NCBI GenBank assembly: GCA_036501665.1
Contig: DASXZW010000124.1
Span: 16,314 to 80,313, forward strand
Length of the DNA stretch: 64,000 nucleotides
Source: DATAUD01 sp036501665
GTDB taxonomy: Bacteria > Verrucomicrobiota > Verrucomicrobiia > Limisphaerales > Palsa-1400
Direction: 5' to 3'
Made by a program: the position numbers and the translations under genes. Within the stretch, counting starts at the first letter, position 1. The number at the start of each line of letters is the position of its first letter. Under the pieces are notes generated by a model. It worked only from the letters and a program-made list of their open reading frames with translations, was not told the DNA's origin and searched no databases. Of this stretch, positions 1 through 8,300 are shown piece after piece.

Positions 1-1302
1 GGCAAAGTTGCGGACTTCCTTTCCAAACCCGTGCTCGTCGGCTACATGACTGGGGCGGCGCTGATCCTGATGAGCTCTCAACTCGGCGCGTTCCTCGGCG
101 TTCCGTTGACGCACAACTATTTTTTCCCGCGTCTCATCGAAGCATGCGCAAAAATCAATCAGGCCCGGCTCCCGACCATCATCCTCGGTCTTGTATTGCT
201 GGCCATGTTATTGGCGTTGCGCCGATTCGCTCCGAAAGCCCCCTCTGCATTGATCGCCTGCGTGGTGGCGATTGCCGCATCGCGCTGGCTGAATCTCGCG
301 GAACGCGGAGTGGCGGTCGTCGGCCAATTTCCAGGCGGACTGCCGCGCCTGACAATTCCTTCGTTCGATTGGCACAATCTTGAGGCGCTGCTGCCTGCGG
401 CCATCGGCATTTCGTTCCTAGCCTACACCGAAGGCGTCCTGCTCGCACGCGCCTTCGCGGCCAGGAACGGCTACGAAGTCGCGCCCAACCAGGAACTGGC
501 CGCGTTGGGCGTCGCGAACCTCGTCAACGGCGTTTTTCAAGGATTCGCCGTCACCGGCAGCCAATCCCGAACCGCCGTCAACGACGCGGCGGGCGGCAAA
601 ACGCAGTTGGCGAGCTTCGTCATGGCGGGCAGCACGGCGCTTTTTCTATTATATTTGACTCCATTGCTGGCCTCCCTGCCGCTCGTGGCGCTGGGCGCGA
701 TCCTTATTAACGGCGGCTGGCGTTTGGTTGAATTCGACGCGATGAAGCGCATCTACCGGTATTATCCCGCTTCAGCGGCAGTCGCGGCGGTAACGACTCT
801 TGGCGTTCTCGCTGCTGGGGTGGTGACGGGCATTCTTCTTGGCGTGGCGCTTTCGCTTCTTGGGCTGATCAAGCGAATTTCTCATCCGCCCGACGCCGTG
901 CTCCACGAAATTCCCGGCCACGGCTTCCATGACATCGGCGAGAAGCCGGGAGCGACCGTCCCTGGACTTCTCGCCTATCGATTCTACGCGCCGCTGCTTT
1001 TTTCTAATTGCGGTTATTTTGCCGAGCGCGTCCACAAGCTGATCGCGGACAGCCCAAGGCCAGTTCGATGGTTCCTCGTGGACGCGCAAGCAATTACGGA
1101 CATTGATGTGACGGCGGTGGAGACTCTCCACGCCTTGCGCGCCGAGCTGAATAACAAAGGGATCAAAATGAAATTCGCACACGCGAACCCTCCCTTGCGC
1201 GCGCTTCTCGAGCGAACTGGCCTGGCGAAGGAAATTGGCGAAGAAAACTTTTTCGCCTCCGTTCACGAGTGCATTAAGGCTTTTACGAAGGCAAATTTGT
1301 GA
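1..1302 (+). CDS. SulP family anion transporter, 5'-truncated by the window edge
   Basis: This is the C-terminal 433 residues of a SulP/SLC26-type permease for sulfate or another inorganic anion, acting in the inner membrane. The frame is open from base 1 with no start, so the gene begins outside the window. What remains has a run of hydrophobic segments (about residues 10-285 of the fragment) and then a cytoplasmic STAS domain (about residues 315-430). The STAS domain has the strand-turn-helix pattern around VDAQAITDIDVTA, where anti-anti-sigma factors carry the phosphorylatable Ser; here the site reads D-V-T. The exact substrate cannot be told from sequence. A gap of about 300 bases with no gene separates it from the pqq operon, so the two are probably not co-transcribed. 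Confidence 0.9.
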   Translation, partial: GKVADFLSKPVLVGYMTGAALILMSSQLGAFLGVPLTHNYFFPRLIEACAKINQARLPTIILGLVLLAMLLALRRFAPKAPSALIACVVAIAASRWLNLAERGVAVVGQFPGGLPRLTIPSFDWHNLEALLPAAIGISFLAYTEGVLLARAFAARNGYEVAPNQELAALGVANLVNGVFQGFAVTGSQSRTAVNDAAGGKTQLASFVMAGSTALFLLYLTPLLASLPLVALGAILINGGWRLVEFDAMKRIYRYYPASAAVAAVTTLGVLAAGVVTGILLGVALSLLGLIKRISHPPDAVLHEIPGHGFHDIGEKPGATVPGLLAYRFYAPLLFSNCGYFAERVHKLIADSPRPVRWFLVDAQAITDIDVTAVETLHALRAELNNKGIKMKFAHANPPLRALLERTGLAKEIGEENFFASVHECIKAFTKANL

Positions 1303-1601
1303 CGCAAGCCCCAGAAACAAAAAATGGAAGAACCGCGAACCACGCGAAATACGCGAACGGAAATAACGGAACCAAAATTTTGAACAGAAGGTAAGTAAGG
1401 AAACGAAGAGAATAAAAAGTCCTGTAAAATCCACGAACCATTGCGATAGCACGAAGAAATGCGCGCACGGGATTTTTTCACATCTGATTTGCTAGCGTTT
1501 TTTTCGTGTGATCTGCGGTTTAAAGAATTTCTTGGTTTGGGCGCATCGTGTCGCTTGACTTTTGTTGGTGGGCAGGTAAGACTCCTTCATTGCAATCGCT
1601 T
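1303..1601. other. Gene-free stretch upstream of pqqA
   Basis: No gene is visible. Bases about 1318-1400 are an A-rich, CGAA-rich low-complexity segment (repeated 'cgcgaa' and 'acgcgaa' units). The same style of sequence recurs near 35687 and 46537. The pqq promoter should lie in the later part of this stretch, but I could not pick convincing -35/-10 boxes. Confidence 0.5.
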
Positions 1602-1697
1602 ATGAAGAAAACTAAACTCAAAAAGCAGTGGAGAAAACCCCAGATTCGCGCCGTCCAGGTTTGCTGTGAATGCACAGCTTACGTGGATGCTGCTTAG
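1602..1697 (+). CDS. pqqA: PqqA, precursor peptide of pyrroloquinoline quinone
   Basis: This 31-residue peptide gene is easy to miss. PqqA supplies the Glu and Tyr side chains that PqqE cross-links to build PQQ. The peptide is basic at the N-terminus (MKKTKLKKQWRKP) and has the diagnostic Glu-x-x-x-Tyr spacing as E-C-T-A-Y at residues 23-27. The tail is only four residues (VDAA). Three cysteines flank the reactive Glu (V-C-C-E-C), which I do not recall as usual for PqqA. It lies directly upstream of pqqB, and in the same frame, with its TAG stop 30 bases before the proposed pqqB start. Position, length and motif together make the call firm. Confidence 0.9.
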   Translation: MKKTKLKKQWRKPQIRAVQVCCECTAYVDAA

Positions 1698-1716
1698 TCG
1701 CATCCGGGTAATTGTC

Positions 1717-1722
1717 GGAGGG
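1717..1722 (+). promoter_or_regulatory. Ribosome binding site that fixes an ATT start for pqqB
   Basis: GGAGGG is a strong Shine-Dalgarno match. GGAGG ends six bases before ATT at 1728. Between the pqqA stop and the conserved PqqB N-terminus there is no ATG, GTG or TTG in the pqqB frame, so this site points to a non-canonical start. Confidence 0.65.
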
Positions 1723-1727
1723 CCGTT

Positions 1728-2642
1728 ATTCGCGTTCGTGTCTTAGGCGCCGCCGCCGGTGGCGGGTTGCCTCAGTGGAATTGCGCCTGTCCCAATTGTC
1801 GTGACGCCCGACTTGGGCGGATTCTCCCGCTTACTCAATCGTGCGTTGCCATTGGCGATGATCGAGGTGGATGGTTCTTGGTCAATGCTTCGCCGGATTT
1901 GCCTGTTCAGATTAACTCCTTTTCAGACCTTCGCTCGAATTCTCTTTCTGGCTCTTTACGAAGCTCTCCTGTTTCCGGTGTCCTGCTGACAAACGCTGAT
2001 CTTGACCATGTGATTGGCCTTTTGTCGTTGCGCGAAGGCAGTCGGATTCGGGTTTACGCGACGAGAGCAGTTCGTGATTCATTGACGAACGGGCTTAATA
2101 TTTCGGCGGTTTTGGAATCTTTCTGCGGCGTGGACTGGATGGAGTCGGGGTCCAAAGATTATTCCCCACTGGTTGGAATTGATGGAAAAGCTGGGTCCGT
2201 AATGTATCGCGCGATTGAATTGCCGGGAGGTCCGCCGTTGTATGACAAAACGGCAACCAGGATCGGCCCGCATAGCGTTGCCTACAGCTTTCTGGATCAG
2301 AAAACCGGCGGACAATTGCTGGTCGCTCCCGATGCGGGCGCGTGGAATGAAGACTTAGCTCAAGCGGCTCAGGCGGCAGACGCGATACTTTTTGACGGGA
2401 CATTTTGGTCAAACGACGAACTATCGCGCATCAAGCCGAACGCGCGGACAGCGGCTGAAATGGGGCATCTGACGATTCGCGACGACAGCTTGGAACGGTT
2501 GCGCAAACTTCCGGCGCGGCATAAGATTTACCTTCACATCAACAACACGAACCCGGCGCTCTCGCCCGATTCTCAAGAACGAGCGGCGGTCGAAGCTGCC
2601 GGAGTTACGGTTGGGTATGATGGATTGGAATTTGAGGTATGA
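1728..2642 (+). CDS. pqqB: PqqB, metallo-beta-lactamase-fold PQQ biosynthesis protein
   Basis: PqqB has a metallo-beta-lactamase fold and acts after PqqE cross-linking; it has been implicated in hydroxylating the Tyr-derived ring. From ATT the protein is 304 residues, the usual family length. Its N-terminus reads IRVRVLGAAAGGGLPQWNC followed by CPNC, matching the family's conserved G-AAGGG-PQWNC start. The first ordinary start, TTG at 1767, would cut off this Gly-rich conserved strand. ATT at 1728, with a good ribosome site just upstream, is therefore preferred. A metal-site-like stretch TNADLDHVIGL is present near residue 87. The gene overlaps pqqC by four bases (ATGA), so the two are translationally coupled. 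Confidence 0.9.
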   Translation: MRVRVLGAAAGGGLPQWNCACPNCRDARLGRILPLTQSCVAIGDDRGGWFLVNASPDLPVQINSFSDLRSNSLSGSLRSSPVSGVLLTNADLDHVIGLLSLREGSRIRVYATRAVRDSLTNGLNISAVLESFCGVDWMESGSKDYSPLVGIDGKAGSVMYRAIELPGGPPLYDKTATRIGPHSVAYSFLDQKTGGQLLVAPDAGAWNEDLAQAAQAADAILFDGTFWSNDELSRIKPNARTAAEMGHLTIRDDSLERLRKLPARHKIYLHINNTNPALSPDSQERAAVEAAGVTVGYDGLEFEV

Positions 2643-3346
2643 GCCACGAACCTTGGTCGCACAAAAAATTCACGGCAAATCTACGCAAGATTGGCGAAAA
2701 GTCGTATCACCACCAGCATCCGTTTCATGTGCTGATGAATTCCGGCAAGCTAAGCCGTCCGGCGATTCAGACCTGGGTGGCGAATCGTTTTTATTATCAG
2801 GCGAATATTCCGATCAAAGACGCCGCAATCATTTCCAATTGCCCTCTGCGCGAGGTTCGGCGGCTGTGGCTGCACCGCATCGCAGACCACGATGGCGCGA
2901 GCGGCGATGAAGGCGGCATCGGCAAATGGCTGCGGTTGGGAGAAGCCTGCGGTCTTTCGCGCAGAGAATTGCTGGGCCACGACCACGTTGTTCCGGGAGC
3001 TCGCTTCGCAGTGGATGCTTACGTGAATTTTGCCCGAACACAGCCCTGGCCCGTCGCGGTGGCGTCGTCGCTGACGGAATTATTCGCGCCGGATTTGATG
3101 TCGAAACGATTGGAGGCGTTTAAAAAGTTTTACCCTTGGGTGGATGCGGCGGGGCTTGAGTATTTCCAAGGCCGGCTCCTGCAAGCGCCGCGCGATTCCG
3201 GGGAAGGGTTGAAATTGACTTTGGAACATTGCGCCACTCTCGAAATGCAGCAGGCGGCGGTGCGCGCGCTTCAGTTCAAATGCGATTTGCTTTGGACCAT
3301 GCTGGATGCCATCGAATTAAAAGCGCGCATGCTTAGAACAGTTTAA
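2639..3346 (+). CDS. pqqC: PqqC, pyrroloquinoline-quinone synthase
   Basis: PqqC catalyses the last step of PQQ synthesis, the ring closure and eight-electron oxidation of AHQQ, without a metal or cofactor. The 235-residue product has the all-helical TenA/PqqC-type sequence. Recognisable family stretches are HPFHVLMNSGKL, QTWVANRFYYQ and PIKDAAIISNCP in the first third, then LHRIADHDG. Its length is slightly below the usual 250, with a short N-terminus. The ATG overlaps the pqqB stop. A gap of about 240 bases holding a dispersed palindrome follows before pqqD, which is unusual inside this operon. Confidence 0.95.
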   Translation: MSHEPWSHKKFTANLRKIGEKSYHHQHPFHVLMNSGKLSRPAIQTWVANRFYYQANIPIKDAAIISNCPLREVRRLWLHRIADHDGASGDEGGIGKWLRLGEACGLSRRELLGHDHVVPGARFAVDAYVNFARTQPWPVAVASSLTELFAPDLMSKRLEAFKKFYPWVDAAGLEYFQGRLLQAPRDSGEGLKLTLEHCATLEMQQAAVRALQFKCDLLWTMLDAIELKARMLRTV

Positions 3347-3396
3347 GTTAAAGTATGGCCATACAAAACGGAGTAATTCTATTTGACTTTGCGAAA

Positions 3397-3494
3397 GCGG
3401 TAGAGGACTACCGCACTCCACGACGCTTCGCGCGCAACGGAAGAACTTCGCAACTCGCGGCAGCGTCTTGGAGTGCAGCACCGCGAGCGGTGCG
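3397..3494. repeat. Dispersed palindrome inside the pqq operon
   Basis: The segment starts GCGGTAGAGGACTACCGCAC and contains the pairing arms CACTCCACGACGCT and AGCGTCTTGGAGTG, so the RNA could fold into a long hairpin. The first 36 bases recur almost exactly at 35778-35813. It separates pqqC from pqqD and could modulate read-through or mRNA stability. That effect is inference. Confidence 0.75.
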
Positions 3495-3583
3495 TATCTT
3501 ATCTGTTCCGTTTGCAGCCCTCTGCCGCTCTCAACAATCCCTTGAAGTGTTATGGCTTTAGTTTTCTGTTAAATTATTCAAGA

Positions 3584-3868
3584 ATGACTGCACTCACCCA
3601 GCATTCCCGGCCAGCTTTGGCGCGCGGCGTTCGGCTTCGTGACGATCCGATTTCGGGCGAACCGATTTTGTTATATCCTGAGGGCGTCCTGGAACTGGAC
3701 GAAACGACGCACGACATTGTCCGGCGATGTTCGGGAAACGCGACATTGCAGTCGATTGTTCTAGCGTTAGCCGATGATTATGAGATCGACGCTGAGACGC
3801 TTCAAAGCGATGTGCGCGAGTGTCTGGAGCATTTGCGCGAGCGGATGCTGATCGCCGTTTCGGAATGA
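3584..3868 (+). CDS. pqqD: PqqD, peptide chaperone for PqqA
   Basis: PqqD is a small RiPP-recognition protein that binds PqqA and presents it to the radical SAM enzyme PqqE. The 94-residue product shows the family pattern: RGVRLRDDPISGEPILLYPEG, then LELDETTHDIVRRCSGN, then a helical C-terminus. The frame stays open upstream, but ATG at 3584 gives the standard start (MTALTQHSRPALARG) and size. The stop overlaps the PqqE start (ATGA), so the two partners are coupled. Fused PqqC-PqqD forms exist elsewhere; here they are separate and split by a repeat. Confidence 0.93.
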   Translation: MTALTQHSRPALARGVRLRDDPISGEPILLYPEGVLELDETTHDIVRRCSGNATLQSIVLALADDYEIDAETLQSDVRECLEHLRERMLIAVSE

Positions 3869-4974
3869 CTTACCGTCCTTACCTGCTCCTCGCTGAGCTG
3901 ACCTACGGCTGCCCGTTGCATTGCCCGTATTGCTCCAACCCGACCGATTATCCGAGCGGACGCGAACTGACCACGGCGGAATGGAAAAGGGTCTTTGAGG
4001 AGGCGGCGAAATTGGGGGTCTTGCACGTTGGCTTGTCCGGCGGCGAACCACTTCGTCGCACTGACCTGGCGGAATTAGTAGCCGACGCGAACGGCGCGGG
4101 GCTTTACACAAATTTGATCACCAGCGCGGTGGGCCTTCAAAGGGAGCGGGCAGCGCAATTGCGCAAAGCCGGGTTGGACAACGTGCAAATCAGTTTCCAG
4201 GCCGACGAACAGCCGTTGGCTGACCAAATTGCGGGGACATCGGCCCATGCGATAAAGCTACAAGCCGCAAAAACCGTGAGAGAACTGGGATTTCCGATGA
4301 CGGTCAACGTGGTGCTGCATCGTGGGAATATCGACCGCCTTGGGCAAATTATTTCGCTGGCCGAAAAACTGGAGGCCGAACGGCTCGAATTGGCCAACAC
4401 GCAATACTACGGCTGGGCTTTTCAGAATCGGGCGGCATTGCTGCCAACGCGCGATCAAATCGCCCGAGTAACGGAAGTCGTCGCCGCCCAAAAGAAACGG
4501 TTGCGCGGCAAGATGGAAATTCTGTTTGTCACGCCGGATTATTACAGTGACCGTCCGAAACCGTGCATGAACGGCTGGGGGACTCGGTATTTGACGGTCA
4601 ATCCCGTCGGCGACGTTCTCCCCTGCCCAACCGCAACGGCCATAAAAGACATGCGATTCGACAATGTTCGGGAGCGTTCGCTTTCCTGGATTTGGAACGA
4701 ATCGGAGTCGTTCAACCGATTTCGAGGCACGGCGTGGATGCCAGAGCCTTGTTCGACGTGCGAGATGCGCGAAATTGATTTTGGAGGCTGCCGCTGTCAG
4801 GCCGCTTTGATTGCGGGCGACCCGAACGCGACCGACCCGGCGTGCGGCCTTTCGCCTTATCGCGAAAAGTTGACAAGTTTCGTTGAATCAATCCAGAGCG
4901 CATCCAAGTCGCAAGCGCTTGAGCGCGAAGAGAACCCGTTTGTATATCGTCAATCACCTCGTCAGCCGGCATAG
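3865..4974 (+). CDS. pqqE: PqqE, radical SAM PqqA cross-linking enzyme
   Basis: PqqE uses a radical SAM [4Fe-4S] cluster to join the Glu and Tyr of PqqA by a carbon-carbon bond. The 369-residue product has the CxxxCxxC cluster motif as CPLHCPYC near residue 14, then the GGEPL segment of radical SAM proteins. A SPASM domain begins at about residue 233 (CMNGWGTRYLTVNP) and continues through PEPCSTCEMREIDFGGCRC to DPAC. Where I recall most PqqE proteins having PCHAA, this one has PCPTA. ATG at 3865 overlaps the pqqD stop and gives the expected MTYRPYLLLAELTYGC start. No pqqF-type peptidase is in the window. Confidence 0.95.
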   Translation: MTYRPYLLLAELTYGCPLHCPYCSNPTDYPSGRELTTAEWKRVFEEAAKLGVLHVGLSGGEPLRRTDLAELVADANGAGLYTNLITSAVGLQRERAAQLRKAGLDNVQISFQADEQPLADQIAGTSAHAIKLQAAKTVRELGFPMTVNVVLHRGNIDRLGQIISLAEKLEAERLELANTQYYGWAFQNRAALLPTRDQIARVTEVVAAQKKRLRGKMEILFVTPDYYSDRPKPCMNGWGTRYLTVNPVGDVLPCPTATAIKDMRFDNVRERSLSWIWNESESFNRFRGTAWMPEPCSTCEMREIDFGGCRCQAALIAGDPNATDPACGLSPYREKLTSFVESIQSASKSQALEREENPFVYRQSPRQPA

Positions 4975-5005
4975 CGCGGATGACCATGGGCGCATCTCGC
5001 TTTTT

Positions 5006-5265
5006 GGCCTGCCCCAACGGGGGCGAATCAATTCAGCCCAGGGCAAAGCGAGTCAGCGAGCGACGCCCTGGGCACTCATGGCAACGAGTCAAGCCCTGAA
5101 AGGGCGAATTAATATTGTCGTGGAACCACAGAGCGTTTCTTGAAGCGCCCTTACAGGGCTTTGGAGTGATACGTTCGGTCATCCAGGGGCGACGCTTCGC
5201 TCTGCCCCTGGCTGTAATGAGATGGCCTTTCAGGCCGTTGAAAGGAAGCTGCCAAAAAATGAGAT
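5006..5265. repeat. 260-bp dispersed multi-hairpin repeat, copy 1
   Basis: This fills most of the 4975-5338 gap, in which no gene is visible. It is built of several hairpins (CCCAGGGC...GCCCTGGG, GCCCTGAAAGGGC, GCGCCCTTACAGGGC, CCAGGGGC...GCCCCTGG and AATGGCCTGAAAGGCC-like arms). A near-identical copy lies in the opposite orientation at 44167-44422. The many compensated stems suggest a structured RNA or a mobile non-coding element. Confidence 0.85.
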
Positions 5266-5338
5266 GCGCGACTAAACGTTTTGCTTTGCAATTCCGACGG
5301 CAAGATGGCATTAAATCAGTCAGGAAGTCGTAAAACCC

Positions 5339-8300
5339 ATGTTCAAGAAATCGTCTGCGTATCGTTGGTGTTTGCTGCTTGGGCTGACTCTAAGCCCGGC
5401 AGCCTGCATCGCCCAAACAACATTCCTTAACTTCGAAACCCCCGGTCAATTCGCCGACAATTTCAGCCAGTGGGAAGATACGGGGGGCGTGAACGGGAAC
5501 AACTACTCATTTGAAGAAAACAGCACGGATGGGGTCGGAGGCGGCGGTGGGGTCTCAGTTTTTCAGAATAACGACACCACGGCGACTTTCAACGGGACGA
5601 GTTGGAGCCTTTCTACGAATGGCGCGGCAATCATTGAGTCGATGTTGGTTTATACCGACGGTCAAACCAGTGGCGACAAGGTTCAGCTCGGCGTGGTGAA
5701 TTCCACCACAAACGGTCTCAATAATAATGCGGGGGTTGCCTTTGAATCGTTCCGGTTCATTCCCAGCAGCGCAACGACCTGGGGTCTCTATGAACAATTC
5801 CGAACGAATAACAACCTCATCACCGTCGGTCCTATGGGAAGCGTCACGGTTTCGAGTGGACACTGGTATAAATTCGTTCTTGGGATCACAAACATCGATC
5901 CAAGCTCGGGGACACTCTCGGCTGGCTGCGCCTTGTATGACTACGGGACTGATGGATTGACGCCTGGTACAAATCTAATCACTTTCTCATCCGCAGTCAG
6001 CCACCCAACTGGGAGCGTTGCGACGAGTGCCGCCCTGTGGCCTGCGTTGAGGGCGTTTGCGGATGCGGGCATCAGCGCCGTGGACGACTTTCTTGTTTAC
6101 ACTCCGGCGAGCCTCCCGGTCATTACGCTTCCGCTGGCTGATTCAACGACCACGGTCGGTTCGTCCGCTAATTTCACCACTCTGGCCGACGGACCCGGCG
6201 TGATAACTTACGGCTGGTACACCAACGGAACGCAGGTCGCCGGAGCATCGGATCCGACGTTCTCGATTTCGTCAACTCCGGCAGGCATTACCAACGTCGC
6301 CGTCGTGGCGGCCAATGCGAACGGGTCTGTCACGAATCAGGCCACAATCACTATTTTCACTCAAACATTGCCGCAAGTGGCTGACTCCGCTGCGACTGGG
6401 ATTGGAGGCACCGTTGCGACGCTCAACGGACAGGTTATTTCCACAGGCGGCGCTCCTACTACTGTGACCTTTTATTACGGCGCGACGGATGGCGGGACAA
6501 ACGCGGGAGCGTGGGCGAATCAGGTTTCTGTCGGTGCTCAAGGCGGCACATTCGCTGAAACTGTACAGACGCTTTCGACCAACACGACTTACTATTTCAC
6601 ATGCAGAGCGGCAAACGGCGTGGGCGCGACATGGGCCACGCCGTCGCTCCAGTTTACAACGCTTGCGTCCAACGCCGTCTCTACGATTGCGTCTGTCCTG
6701 ACATACCAATACGACAACACGCGCGCCGGCGTGAATTCAAACGAGACAATTCTTACGCCGCAAAACGTCAAGACCAGTTCATTCGGAAGACTGTTCGCGT
6801 ATAGTGTTGACGGTCTGGTGTATGCGCAGCCGTTGTTCGTGCCCAACGTGATTATTCCCGGGGCAGGAACGCATAATGTGCTTTACGTTGCGACGGAGCA
6901 CGACAGCATTTATGCCTTCGACGCTGACGACAATACTGGCTCGAACGCTTTACCTCTCTGGCACACGAGCTTCCTTGGCACGGGGGTCACGACGGTTCCA
7001 AGCGGGAACGTTAGCACTGCGGATATTACGCCGGAAATTGGCATTACCAGCACACCGGTGATCGATCCGATTTCCGGGACGCTTTATGTCGAAGTGAAAA
7101 CTTTGGAGCCAGGAACGACTTACGTGCATCGCCTCCACGCTCTGGACATCACCACCGGCCTGGAACGCAGCAATCTCAACAGTCCGGTGGTCATTCAATG
7201 CACCAACTACTTAGGGTCTGGGACAGGAGACAACGATGGCAAGAATCCGGCGCATGTCCTCTGGAATCCGTTGCGCGAACACTGCCGCCCTGCCATGACC
7301 CTGCTCAACGGGATGATTTACTTGTCCTTTGCGTCGCATGGCGACAACGGTCCGTATCACGGCTGGTTTTTCGGTTACAACGCGACGAATTTTTCAATCG
7401 CTCCAGGCGTTTTTAACAGCACACCGAATGGCGGCTTGGGCGGGTTCTGGGACGGTGGCGGCGGGCCTTCCGTCGATGCTCAAGGCAACCTTTATTTTCA
7501 GACTGGAAACGGCGATTTCAACGGCACTTCCGCGATCTCCAAGACGGCTAACTACGCCATGAGCCTGATTAAGCTTTCCACTTCGAACGGTCTTACGATG
7601 GTGGATTATTTCGCGCCTTCCAATGCCGTTTATTTGAGCGGCAATGACTCGGACCTTGGTTCGGGCGCCCCAATTATTTTGCCGGATTCAGCCGGCAGCA
7701 CAAACCACCCTCATCTCGTGGTTGGCGGTGGCAAGACTTCGCCGATTTATCTGGTTGACCGGGACAACATGGGGCGGTTCAACGGGACGGTTGGCAAGAA
7801 CCTCATCGTGCAGCAGTTCAACGGCAGTAGTGGCGGCGACCGCGATACCTCACCCGCATTTTTTAATAATAAGATGTACGTGTACGACATGAACGGAAAG
7901 CTTGGCGCTTTTTCAATAGCAAACGCGCAGTTCAACACAACGCCGGTGGAGACTCCTGATTTTTACAACAACAAGGGTGGCGCAACCGCGACCATCTCCG
8001 CCAACGGCGCCAGCAATGCCATCGTCTGGGCTTTAGCCAATGACGGCGCAGACTTTCCGACGACTCCCGCCGTTTTGCGGGCCTACAACGCGGCCAATCT
8101 GACGCAGGAGCTTTACACCAGCGACACGATTCCGTCGCGCGATTCCGCCGGAGACGCCGTGAAGTTCACCACGCCAACCGTCGCCAACGGCAAGGTTTAC
8201 GTCGGGGCGCAATATTCGGTGACGGTGTACGGTTTGGCGTCAAAGTTTGTCGATCAGCCCGTAATCCACCCCGCTGGCGGGATTTTCACCAATTCGGTGC

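Noticed and set aside
3355..3561. 68-codon frame between pqqC and pqqD
   Set aside because: Most of it is a translated copy of the dispersed palindrome found again at 35778.
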